64,000 bases of DNA. Source: Hemerocallis citrina (taxonomy: Eukaryota > Streptophyta > Magnoliopsida > Asparagales > Asphodelaceae). The notes below the pieces were generated by a model. That model worked only from the letters and a program-made list of their open reading frames with translations, had not been told where the DNA came from and made no database searches. The stretch spans positions 1,730,001 to 1,794,000 of the forward strand of contig JACEHZ010000372.1 of the NCBI GenBank assembly GCA_017893485.1. The letters run 5' to 3'. The translations under genes and the position numbers were made by a program. How positions within the stretch are numbered: position 1 is the first letter of the stretch; every line of letters begins with the position of its first letter. Shown here piece after piece: positions 35,399 through 44,660 of this stretch.

Positions 35399-35926
35399 TG
35401 TCGGAGAAATCTACTCCCAACTCGTAGTGCTAATAGCAAAAACACACCACAAGCAACAGAAACTTCCAAGACTTAGATGTACCAAGAACAAGCCACCACA
35501 ATATATGGATCTCACAAGAACACAACTAATATGCAGAGATAACCAATACTTCTTATTCCTCAAAGAAATACAAAGATTACAAAAGAGATTACAACTCTCA
35601 ATCTCTCTCTTACCTTTGAAATACTCGGCACAATTCTCTTTTGAAGTTGGACATTGATAACGGCTCACCTCTTGATACACAAATTGGTCTATTCAGATTA
35701 GATTAGATCTAAAAAGATAACTAAACCCTAGAATTTACGACCATATATATAGCCCCCAAGTAAACCCTAAAAGATAAATACAAATATAGCAATTGGGTCT
35801 TTAAACTCGTAAGCCCAAAAACAATCAGCCAACATTGTCGGTCGACCGCACCCCAAGTGTCAGTCGACTGCAACATGTAGAACCAACCCAGAGAGCTGAC
35901 CGGTCAACTGCACCCCCAAGGTCGGT
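35399..35926 (-). repeat. 5' LTR of copia C, outer segment before MULE-2
   Basis: Closely matches the left LTR. It is interrupted within its GTCGACC-rich region by MULE-2 and continues at 43140-43349. Confidence 0.93.
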
Positions 35927-36335
35927 GAATTTTTTCCCAAATTGACCCTTTTTGCAAAAGTATTGCCACAAACGACCTGTTTTTTTTTTATTTCCACAAA
36001 CGCCCTACTCGCTTTTTGAGAAAGCGGGTTTGGTACAAACCCTCGCGCTTTTTCAAAAAGCGAGTCTTGGGTTTCAGAAAATTGGAAACCTAAGACTCGC
36101 TTTTCGAAAAAGCGGGATAGTTTGTACTAAACTCGCTTTTTCCAAAAGCGAGTCTTGGGCTTCTTTGCCCAGCAACACTCGCTTTTTGAAAAAGCGGGGG
36201 TAATTATACCACACTCGCTTTTTCAAAAAGCGAGTGTCGATTGGGACTTAAACCCCCGCCCCCAAAACAGATCTCACTTCTCTTCTCTCTATTCTTTCTC
36301 TTCCTCTTCGTTCGCGAAACCCTAACCCATCTCTC
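35927..36335. repeat. Left terminal inverted repeat of MULE-2
   Basis: Palindromes of type ACTCGCTTT..AAAGCGAGT begin at about 36007, 36048, 36092, 36130, 36176 and 36211. A second nested palindrome (GGTTTCAGAAAATTGGAAACC) lies between the second and third. It then reads GCGAAACCCTAACCCATC, shared with MULE-1. Confidence 0.93.
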
Positions 36336-36477
36336 ATCTCAAATTCGTCAAAATACCCTCATATTTTGTTGAATTACCCACAAAATTGCTTTGGACAACT
36401 TAAACCCATCTTCCGTTAGAGGTTTAATTTGTTGGAATTTGGGTATACTTCAAAAGGGAAGCAACTTTATTGTGAAG

Positions 36478-36569
36478 GTATGTTGTTTATTTTCCCATTA
36501 TTTTGTTAATTTAAATAGGTTTTCTTTATGGGTTGATAATAACTCAATTATTGGTATAAATTAACGTAG
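36478..36569 (+). other. Probable 5'-UTR intron of the MULE-2 transposase
   Basis: A GTATGT donor at 36478 and a TTAACGTAG acceptor ending at 36569, with a T-rich, AT-rich interior, sit just before the ATG at 36572. MULE-1 keeps the same acceptor and start context. Inferred only from splice-site consensus. Confidence 0.45.
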
Positions 36570-36571
36570 GT

Positions 36572-39256
36572 ATGGATTTGGAGATTCCTATTTGGTTATA
36601 TTTTGGTGGTGAAATAATTCGTGATCCAAAGATTGGTTGTTCTTATAGTCATTTAGAACCGGAAATAGTTTGGGTACCCCGTACCATTACATTTGAAGAA
36701 CTAGTTGGGAAAATCTATGAAGTTACTAATTGGGATAGGAATGAATGGAATGTGAAAATTTTAGCTCGATACTCAGCAGGAAGAGGAGATGGTCAGTATT
36801 TTATGACAGTGCCCGTACCTACTGATAATGCGCTGAAGTCATTGATTGCTAGGACATTTGATCCCAATTGTGCTTGGTCTGTATTAGAGTTATATATTCA
36901 GCAAATTCGAGTTGTGAATGCTCAGCCACATGATATCCCCAGTGCAAGCTTCATACGGGTAGTACCTACACAGGAGTCGAGGCCTACCCCCGATCAATCA
37001 TCACAACCAAATCCGATATCCTCACAAGAAAACACCTTCGCCCATGCTCCAATTCCGGATTCTGTAAATGTTGAGCCGCCACGCCAACCTAGCCCGGTTC
37101 CTGACTCTGTTCCAAATAACAGCATGTTTGAACTCTTTGAAAATGCAGTCTGTAACAACAGCTTATTAGAAGATGATGAAGATGATGAAGAAACAGACGA
37201 TGAAGATGTTGATAGTGGTGACACTGATGACGTAGACGATGATGAAGATGTTGACAGTGGTGCAAATGTAAATCCCACGAACAGCAGTTCTAATGAAGCC
37301 AGAGGTACTTATAGCTACGGCAATGTTGACGGTCATGTTACTGAGGAAATGGCTGAAGGTGCTAGAATAAACCTAGTTCCCCAAGAGTCGTCTGGTTCGT
37401 CCAATGTAGACGAATTGTACGTTGGACAGGAGTTTATAAGTAAGCAGTCGATTCAACAGGCAGTGAAGTTGTATTCTATCAAAAAGCATCGTGAATTTGT
37501 AACTTTGAAATCTACACCGTCACTGTACACTGTTAAATGCAAAATGGCACCTAGAAAACGTACCATTGAGGAGATCGTGCAAGGGCCCCCCGGAGTAAGT
37601 GATGTTGGCTGCCCTTGGAGATTACGAGCGATGGTTCCAAAAGGCGGGACGAATTTTGTGGTGAAGAAGATAGTTGGGCCACACACTTGTACGAATCCAA
37701 CGCTCAATCAAGATCACCTTAAAATTGATTACAATATTGTTTGTAATCTAATTGTTGATGTGGTGAAAAAAGATACCTCTTTATCACCGAGGTCAATTAT
37801 TGAGATTGTTAAAATACAATATAATTATCAGATTTCCTATAAGAAAGCTTGGCGAGCAAAACAAAAAGCCATCGAGAGGTTGTATGGTACCTTCGAAGAA
37901 GCATACACAAAGTTACCTGCTCTACTCACAGCAATTCAATCTGCAAATACAGGAACCGTTGTTCACTGGGATAAGTATGGGTCTGGCCCTGGTGAGGAAA
38001 CATTCAAGGGTGTATTCTGGGCATTTGGTCCTTCAATTCAAGGTTTCAAGTCCTGCAGACCGGTGATCAGTGTTGACGGAACTCACTTGTACGGTAAGTA
38101 CAAGGGTTGCTTGCTAATTGCTGTTTCCCCAGACGCGAATGATTGTTTATTTCCGTTTGCATTTGCATTGGTTGATGGAGAGAGTATAAATACGTGGACA
38201 TGGTTCATGAGTTGCATCCGACATTATGTCACCGATCGCACTGAGTTGTGTGTTATTTCCGATCGTCACGCTGGTATAATGCATGCTATGGAGTTACAAA
38301 ATGGAGCTTGGAACGAACCAAGTGGGTATCACCGTTATTGTATGCGCCATTTTGCTACAAATTTCTTTACTAAATTTGGTAGTAAGGCATTGCGTAAGAA
38401 GGCGAAAATAATAGCGTGTGAACACCAACCCAAGAAGTTCATGGCCAAACTTGCTGAGCTTGAGAATGTAAATGTGGAAGCGGCTAATTGGTTAAAAGAG
38501 AAGCCGGTTGAGAAATGGGCACTTTATGCAGATGAAGGTCGCAGATACGGAATAATGACTACGAACTTGTCAGAAGTGTTCAACTCAGTCTTGAAAGGAG
38601 TCCGTAGTTTGCCAGTGACAGCGATTGTTGAGACGATCTTCGAACGTCTGAACAATTATTTTACTACTCGCCGACAAGAAGCAACTCAACTTTTATCCGA
38701 AGGGAGGATTTTTTCTCGAAAAGTACATGAAAAGCTTGATAGTCGCCGTGAGAGAGCTAATGGACATGGGGTGACAATGTTCCATCATCAACCAGGAATT
38801 TTTTCCGTGAGAACGGGTATACGCATGGTGGGTGGAGAAAGGAAGGGTGGGAACTTGCACACTGTGAATTTGGGAACGAAGACGTGCACATGTATGAAAT
38901 TTCATCTATACCATATCCCATGTTCTCATGTACTGGCGGCTTGTGCATATCGTGCAATAGATCACAAGTATCTCGTTGATAAATTTTACACCGTTGCTTC
39001 ATTAGCACAAACATACGGTCCAGTGTTTCAGCCTATACTAGATCCAGCATATTGGCCTATTATTAATGGACCAAAACTAGTACCCGATGCCACTTTGCGA
39101 CGTAAAAGGAAGGGCAGGCCTAGAACTACCAGATTCCGCAATGACATGGATGTGAGAGATAGGTCAAGTCGTGGTACGGGGATGAGATGTTCAAAATGTG
39201 GTTTACAAGGACACAATAAGCGACGATGCACTAATAGTGGAACTCAGCAAACTTAG
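36572..39256 (+). CDS. MULE transposase (MURA-type), intact
   Basis: An 894-aa protein expected to bind the terminal inverted repeats and cut and insert the element (DDE transposase, nuclear). Order seen: PB1-like N-terminus (about residues 1-125; VWVPRTITFEELV), acidic Asp/Glu-rich linker (about 205-240), MuDR DNA-binding/zinc domain (about 280-380; YVGQEFISKQSIQQAVKLYS, C..C..C-x-H around GPHTC), MULE domain with D502 (SVDGTHLYGK), D564 (ISDRHAG) and C590/H593 (CMRHF), and a candidate third acid E668 in NLSEVFNS. A SWIM finger follows at C772/C774/C784/H786, then a terminal CCHC knuckle at C873/C876/H881/C886. Length and domain order are normal for plant MuDR-type transposases. The start is shared with MULE-1. 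No stop or frameshift interrupts the reading frame. Confidence 0.96.
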   Translation: MDLEIPIWLYFGGEIIRDPKIGCSYSHLEPEIVWVPRTITFEELVGKIYEVTNWDRNEWNVKILARYSAGRGDGQYFMTVPVPTDNALKSLIARTFDPNCAWSVLELYIQQIRVVNAQPHDIPSASFIRVVPTQESRPTPDQSSQPNPISSQENTFAHAPIPDSVNVEPPRQPSPVPDSVPNNSMFELFENAVCNNSLLEDDEDDEETDDEDVDSGDTDDVDDDEDVDSGANVNPTNSSSNEARGTYSYGNVDGHVTEEMAEGARINLVPQESSGSSNVDELYVGQEFISKQSIQQAVKLYSIKKHREFVTLKSTPSLYTVKCKMAPRKRTIEEIVQGPPGVSDVGCPWRLRAMVPKGGTNFVVKKIVGPHTCTNPTLNQDHLKIDYNIVCNLIVDVVKKDTSLSPRSIIEIVKIQYNYQISYKKAWRAKQKAIERLYGTFEEAYTKLPALLTAIQSANTGTVVHWDKYGSGPGEETFKGVFWAFGPSIQGFKSCRPVISVDGTHLYGKYKGCLLIAVSPDANDCLFPFAFALVDGESINTWTWFMSCIRHYVTDRTELCVISDRHAGIMHAMELQNGAWNEPSGYHRYCMRHFATNFFTKFGSKALRKKAKIIACEHQPKKFMAKLAELENVNVEAANWLKEKPVEKWALYADEGRRYGIMTTNLSEVFNSVLKGVRSLPVTAIVETIFERLNNYFTTRRQEATQLLSEGRIFSRKVHEKLDSRRERANGHGVTMFHHQPGIFSVRTGIRMVGGERKGGNLHTVNLGTKTCTCMKFHLYHIPCSHVLAACAYRAIDHKYLVDKFYTVASLAQTYGPVFQPILDPAYWPIINGPKLVPDATLRRKRKGRPRTTRFRNDMDVRDRSSRGTGMRCSKCGLQGHNKRRCTNSGTQQT

Positions 39257-39424
39257 ATATTGTGTGCTTGTAATTATTAACTTGGACTTTGTTTTTGTAC
39301 AATATTATGTTGACGCTAACGATGATGTTTTATTATGTTTGATTCGTTATTTTTGTTGTTGATGTTCTTTTGTGTTTGTTACTGTGTGAATTAAAATCCC
39401 TTAAAAATAAATTTCATCAATATA

Positions 39425-40400
39425 GGCAAAGACCCGCTTTCTCAGAAAGCGAGTCTGGTGTTAAACATCCCGCTTTCTGAGAAAGCGTGTCTTCGATCTG
39501 TAGAAGACCAGAGAATCAAAATTCTCTGGTTTAACAGTCGCTTTTTCAAATCCCGTGGATGAAAGTACTAGACTCGCTTTCTCAGAAAGCGAGTCTTGGA
39601 TCTGTTTGATTAAAAAGATACAGAACGAAGACTCGCTTTCTCAGAAAGCGAGTCTGGTGTTAAACATCGCGCTTTCTGAGAAAGCGTGTCTTCGATCTGT
39701 AGAAGACCAGAGAATCAAAATTCTCTGGTTTAACAGTCGCTTTTTCAAATCCCGTGGATGAAAGTACTAGACTCGCTTTCTCAGAAAGCGAGTCTTGGAT
39801 CTGTTTGATTAAAAAGATACAGAACGAAGACTCGCTTTCTCAGAAAGCAAGTCTGGTGTTAAACATCGCGCTTTCTGAGAAAGCGTGTCTTCGATCTGTA
39901 GAAAACCAGAGAATCAAAATTCTCTGGTTTAACAGTCGCTTTTTCAAATCCCGTGGATGAAAGTAATAGACTCGCTTTCTCAGAAAGCGAGTCCTGGATC
40001 TGTTTGATTAAAAAGATACAGAACGAAGACTCGCTTTCTCAGAAAGCGAGTCTGGTGTTAAACATCGCGCTTTCTGAGAAAGCGTGTCTTCGATCTGTAG
40101 AAAACCAGAGAATCAAAATTCTCTGGTTTAACAGTCGCTTTTTCAAATCCCGTGGATGAAAGTAATAGACTCGCTTTCTCAGAAAGCGAGTCCTGGATCT
40201 GTTTGATTAAAAAGATACAGAACGAAGACTCGCTTTCTCAGAAAGCGAGTCTGGTGTTAAACATCGCGCTTTCTGAGAAAGCGTGTCTTCGATCTGTACA
40301 AAACCAGAGAATCAAAATTCTCTGAAATTCCCAACTTATAGACTCGCTTTCTGAGAAAGCGGGGTGATTTAAGCCAGACTCGCTTTCTCAGAAAGCGAGT
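39425..40400. repeat. 199-bp tandem repeat of palindromes between MULE-2 genes
   Basis: About 4.5 near-identical copies with a 199-bp period. Each holds GACTCGCTTTCTC/GAGAAAGCGAGTC palindromes plus the hairpin CCAGAGAATC..GATTCTCTGG-type core (AGAATCAAAATTCTCTGG). Three identical 68-aa frames across it are artefacts of the repeat. It sits just after the transposase stop and before the end of the convergent second gene. Confidence 0.95.
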
Positions 40401-40759
40401 CTAGCTCTGTATGTAGTGACAGATTGAAGCCAATAACATCTCCACCATCTCGGTGATATAATTACACGACAACATCAAATGAGAACACCACAATCCACCA
40501 TCATCTCCACCATCATCTCCACCATCAATATCACCACCAAAATCAGTTCCAATCCATCTATATTCTCAACAACAACACACAAACAAAAACAAAATAGATT
40601 GTAGCAACAAAACAAAACAAGAAGAAAAATTGAACAATCAAGAACACACTACGCACACACCCCATTCTAAAATTCGAATTTCATTCAAAGAACTATTCAA
40701 AAGTTATTTACAATATTTGACTAAACAAAATACAACATTCAACTACAAACATGTACGGG

Positions 40760-41710
40760 TCAAGGATTCGGTGTATAAATCACATTTCGTTTCCTTTGCC
40801 TCTTCGCTCGGGGAGATGGAGTCAACTGTGTCAAACCCTCTAATGGGTCGCCCTCCTCTGCTTGCTCCTCCTCCTCTACTTGCTCCTCCTCTGCTTCTTC
40901 AACAACGGTACGACGCGGTGGCTTACTAGCGACTTTCTTGAATCGTCTTTGGCGTGTATTAGTCCGATGTGCGGGAGTGTTTAAGATTGCATCCAAGGTC
41001 GCCCCCTCCCCCACAGCATCTGCCTGAGCTCGACAGGATGTCAGCATTTCGCGTGCGAAGTCCTTCACCGCATCGGCCACGTTGCTACTCAATACCGCTG
41101 CACATTTCCTGCCCATACTCCAAGTCTGGGCCATCTACAAAATATAATATATTGTTTTTTGTAGTTAGAGTTCAAAAAAAATAAAAAACTTATAAATTTC
41201 GATAAAACTTACAATCGTGCGAAGAGCCGATGCCTTCGGTTGAAACATCGGCAAATGCATGGAGTGCACATCTACCGGTTCTGCCGCCGGTCGACGTATA
41301 GGCATCACCACACCGGCTGGAGTCGGTCCTGTCGGAGAGATGTACCACCTTGTCATCCTCCGATACCAATTCATGTAGTTCGCGTGGTCTGCTAATTGGA
41401 ATGGAGGAATGTCGCGGATTATTTCATCAAATCTTTGGAGGTTCCATCTCTCGACATAGGTGGAGAAGCTTTCCGCCCAATTGTGACCTGGCGTACGACC
41501 CATTCCGGTAATTTTATGGAGATCAGCATTGAAGGGCTCAGCTACTGGTATCGACTGCTGGAGACCAAACTGCCGTAGTACTCTGCTAACAAAATACAAC
41601 TCGACAATTGTGACTCTGCTAACAAAATACAACTCGACAGTGCGTGGTCCCTCGCCACGATTGGCTCTACTACTACCGCCAGCCTCCACACGTCCCTTAT
41701 TCCGTGGCAT
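40760..41710 (-). CDS. MULE-2 second gene: PMD/MAIN-like protein
   Basis: Two exons inferred: 41710-41213 and 41134-40760, joined in phase across a 78-bp intron (GTAAGT donor, TTTTGTAG acceptor). The protein is about 290 aa. Exon 1 reads RVLRQFGLQQSIP, then HNWAESFSTYVERWNLQRFDEI and NYMNWYRRMTRWYISP. This resembles the C-terminal half of the plant mobile domain (PMD, MAIN/MAIL family; long-form PP7 homologues), a domain known to travel with MULE and gypsy elements. A nine-residue block (VELYFVSRV) is repeated directly. Exon 2 carries an acidic Glu-rich stretch and a basic KRQRKR tail (possible nuclear signal). It is convergent with the transposase. MULE-1 keeps only exon 2. The function in transposition is unknown, and the start could lie further upstream. 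Confidence 0.72.
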
Positions 41711-41759
41711 TTTTTCAAAAAAAAAAAGTATCCTACAATGAGGAACGAGCATTCATTAT

Positions 41760-42480
41760 TAACAAATCCAAATTTATTTTAGCAATTTAATTCATCACGG
41801 AAGCTAAAGATAATTGAAATGCAAATACAACTCACAAAGTCATAAAGTCACAAATAATTTCCTGCACTCAATCTAACTTTTATGCACACAAATACAAATG
41901 CTCCACACCCAATCTGATTCTACAATTTTTTCTTATTTCTTGACTATGGAATTTGGCAAATAGATGCAAATTATTTACTTGAATTGAAAAAGAAATATCC
42001 AGTAAAACTCAGTTACACAATTACACATTTACTACTCACAAAATCACAATTATATGACAGTGAAACAAATGATGACTTCGTTCGTTTCCAAATTTATTTA
42101 TGACAGTGAAACAAATCGAATGTGATTCTACAATTTTTTAGCAATTGTAGAATCACATTTACTACTCACAAAATCACATTGTTACACATTTACTCACAAT
42201 ATGCACAGAATTACACATTTACATTTTCAAATGTGTAATTCTACTCACATTGTTACACATTTACTCACAAAATCACAGAATTACACATTTACATTTTCAA
42301 ATGTGTAATTCTACTCACAAAATCGCATATGCACAAATACTACTCACAAAATCACAATTACACATTTACTCACAAATCCCCAAATTCTACACAGACTACA
42401 AACAAACCGTTCAAAAATTCTACACACACCACCACATATTACACACAATATATATACAAAATTAGAAAATATTGAGTTCT
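41760..42480. repeat. AT-rich upstream region of the second gene with short tandem repeats
   Basis: Between about 42110 and 42370 the motifs ACACATTTACTCACAAAATCACA and TTTTCAAATGTGTAATTC recur, forming two direct copies of about 65 bp. There is no coding region. It probably contains the promoter of the PMD-like gene. Confidence 0.6.
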
Positions 42481-42721
42481 AGAAATATACCTCAAGCTTC
42501 ACGCAGGAATTGAACCACCGCAATCACCACAAACCAAAAAGAACCACCACCAAATCGCGCGCGTCACCGACCTCCACCCCTTCTTCTTCAATCCACCGCA
42601 ATCACCCAAAATTTCGAAAATAAAACTCAACCACAACGTGGGCAACTAGATTGGGATGAGAAAGGGAAGATTTTAGGAGCTAATCGACGGCTAATTTGAT
42701 GAAATAGGCCACAAATCGAAG

Positions 42722-43130
42722 ATTGCGAGCGATGGGTTAGGGTTTTTCGAAAGCGAGTCTTGAGGAAGATAGAAAGAAGTGAGATCTGTTTTGGGGGCGG
42801 GGGTTTAAGTCCCAATCGACACTCGCTTTTTGAAAAAGCGAGTGTGGTATAATTACCCCCGCTTTTTCAAAAAGCGAGTGTTGCTGGGCAAAGAAGCCCA
42901 AGACTCGCTTTTGGAAAAAGCGAGTTTAGTACAAACTATCCCGCTTTTTCGAAAAGCGAGTCTTAGGTTTCCAATTTTCTGAAACCCAAGACTCGCTTTT
43001 TGAAAAAGCGCGAGGGTTTGTACCAAACCCGCTTTCTCAAAAAGCGAGTAGGGCGTTTGTGGAAATAAAAAAAAAAACAGGTCGTTTGTGGCAATACTTT
43101 TGCAAAAAGGGTCAATTTGGGAAAAAATTC
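42722..43130. repeat. Right terminal inverted repeat of MULE-2
   Basis: Inverted copy of 35927-36335 with very few differences. It ends GGGAAAAAATTC before the 9-bp duplication. Confidence 0.93.
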
Positions 43131-43139
43131 AAGGTCGGT

Positions 43140-43349
43140 TGGCCGTCCCCTCCTCTGTTGGACTTGTACACTCGAAGAACTCTCAGCAGCCAGGGTCGAT
43201 CGACCGCACCCCCAGGTCGGTCGATCGCAACCCTCCAGACTGCATTCTTCTACTTCGCTGCTTGTCTTCTCTTGCTTCTTTGTCTCATCCTCTTCTCCTC
43301 CAACTTCAAATACTCAGTGCCTACGTGTATTTGAGGCCAAACCCTAACA
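43140..43349 (-). repeat. 5' LTR of copia C, inner segment after MULE-2
   Basis: It continues the LTR broken at 35926 (GTCCCCTCCTCTGTTGGACTTG..). It ends CCAAACCCTAACA, directly before the GATTC duplication. Confidence 0.93.
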
Positions 43350-43354
43350 GATTC

Positions 43355-43855
43355 TACTATGAGATATTAATCTTTGTTATACTAATACAGGAAGTTCCAG
43401 AACTGAATGTTTAGGATATCACTTACAAGATGCCCCTATGTAATCAAAGAATGTAACAAATCAAACAATACTTTCAATGAATAGAGAACGAATCAAAGAA
43501 TGTTCTCGTGGCTTACCTGCAACCTTAGAGGTTGCTACATACATAAACAGGAAGTTCCAGAAATACATGGTGAGGTTGCTTCTTGAATGCATATTCTACT
43601 ATCAGATACTAATCTGTTTATGATACTAATACAGGAGGTTCCAGAAATGAATGTTTACAGTATTACTTATAAGATGCCTTTGTAATCAAAGAATGTAATG
43701 AATCAAACAGTGTTCGTTAGGATTAGAAAGAACGAACAAAAGAATATAGTTGTCACTAACCTGCAGAATGTAGTGGTCAGGGTCCAACTGTGGGAAAGAA
43801 TGGTATTTCAGAAAAGTATATGAATGAACTGATAGGAACTCGTTCAGCCACTGTG
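43355..43855 (-). other. 3' region of the GAUT-like gene with internal duplication
   Basis: Two diverged tandem copies of about 200 bp (32757-32791 continuing at 43355-43480; and 43549-43720) share GAAGTTCCAGAA, TACTATNAGATA and AATCAAAGAATGTAA blocks. On the minus strand CTGCAG|GTTAGT (43760s) and TTGCAG|GTAAGC (43510s) look like splice donors, which would place introns in the 3' UTR. No coding frame is visible. Confidence 0.45.
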
Positions 43856-44131
43856 TCATAGGTTGACATTGCAAGATTGGATGTATGGATCATCCTTTGA
43901 GATGTATCTGGACCAGTATCCTTTGAAGCGAGCATATGCAAGATCCAGCCACGGTTTGTTATTTCCATTAAAGTGAATGACTGCAGATTTCTCAATGTCA
44001 CTAGACTTGATAGATGGTAGATAGCCAAGAGCCAGAAGATGCCAGCTCTTATCAAGCGGATACGTCAGATTGTAAAATGTTAATAAACCTGGAGGAAGTG
44101 TACCAAGGCTCCAGAGTTGCCTGTCCTTGTT
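43856..44131 (-). CDS. GAUT-like galacturonosyltransferase, terminal exon
   Basis: The last coding exon of a host gene: 91 codons from a TTTGCAG acceptor (exon starts 44131) to TGA at 43856. It reads LGTLPPGLLTFYNLTYPLDKSWH, then SAVIHFNGNNKPWLDLA and ends PYIQSCNVNL. The H-F-N-G-x-x-K-P-W motif and the flanking residues are the conserved C-terminus of GAUT/GT8 enzymes. These build pectin homogalacturonan in the Golgi from UDP-galacturonic acid. Upstream exons are not in the window: copia D starts 530 bp away (44661) and beyond it only transposons follow. Either the gene has a giant TE-filled intron, or this is an orphan fragment. The exon itself is intact. Confidence 0.85.
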   Translation of the reverse strand, partial: NKDRQLWSLGTLPPGLLTFYNLTYPLDKSWHLLALGYLPSIKSSDIEKSAVIHFNGNNKPWLDLAYARFKGYWSRYISKDDPYIQSCNVNL

Positions 44132-44655
44132 CTGCAAAGAGATTGATAAAATGAACGTTAGAGGTGAAGTTGAAAAACAATGATTTTAGATGGAAAGTGG
44201 GGAGGGGCATTCTCTAGATTTACTACAAACATACGCTATGACGTAAATATGATCTAAATGGATTTGTTGTCCTGCAATACTACATGAAAGGAGGGTGTAT
44301 GTGGTCTCAAAGGGATAACTTAATGATGATTAGGGGTGGGCAAAAAACATTTTTAGGCATAATTTGCAATCATATCTAAGTGTCAACAATGATTTTTGCT
44401 CTTACGTTCAACACATTCTTTTTTAAGAAAATAGGTGCCCATTCCTTAATAAATCAGATTCACACTGAAGTACAAACGATAATAAGTGAGTTTCATATAT
44501 ATTCTGCCACAATAACTAGCTTTACATTGCACACACTGGAAAAAAATAGGATGCTAAAAGTTACTTCTGATCTTATGCAAATTACTTACTGTTAAGAACT
44601 AGATTTGCCAGTGGGCACATGCCTACGGCACGTCTTCGGAACGATACAGCATATG
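44132..44655. other. Probable GAUT intron sequence
   Basis: AT-rich DNA upstream of the terminal exon acceptor, without coding potential in either strand, extending to the copia D target site. Confidence 0.5.
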
Positions 44656-44660
44656 AAAAG

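Larger units (their letters stand above)
35927..43130 (+). mobile_element. MULE-2: putatively autonomous Mutator-like transposon
   Basis: 7,204 bp between perfect 9-bp duplications AAGGTCGGT (35918-35926 and 43131-43139). Terminal inverted repeats are about 400 bp (35927-36335 and 42722-43130), beginning GAATTTTTTCCCAAATTGACC, each with six palindromes. Two convergent genes lie inside: transposase (36572-39256, +) and a PMD-like second gene (41710-40760, -). A palindrome array lies between them. The two-gene convergent layout recalls MuDR (mudrA/mudrB), but the second protein here is unlike my knowledge of MURB. The uninterrupted transposase ORF and clean TSD suggest recent insertion. Confidence 0.95.
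32797..43349 (-). mobile_element. Copia C: gag-protease-only LTR retrotransposon carrying MULE-2
   Basis: Flanked by the 5-bp duplication GATTC (32792-32796 and 43350-43354). The left LTR is 32797-33514. The right LTR is 35399-35926 plus 43140-43349, split by MULE-2. Read on the minus strand, LTRs start TGTTAGGGTTTGGCC and end TTTCTCCGACA. A TGGTATCAGAGC primer site lies next to the right LTR, and a polypurine tract (AAGTGGGAGAT) lies next to the left. Without MULE-2 the element is only about 3.3 kb and lacks integrase, RT and RNase H. Confidence 0.95.

Noticed and set aside
36994..37278. Ser-rich minus-strand frame opposite the transposase
   Set aside because: It is the antisense of the acidic GAT/GAC-rich linker of the transposase.
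39555..40159. Three identical 68-aa open frames
   Set aside because: They are a by-product of the 199-bp tandem repeat and have no start context or homology.
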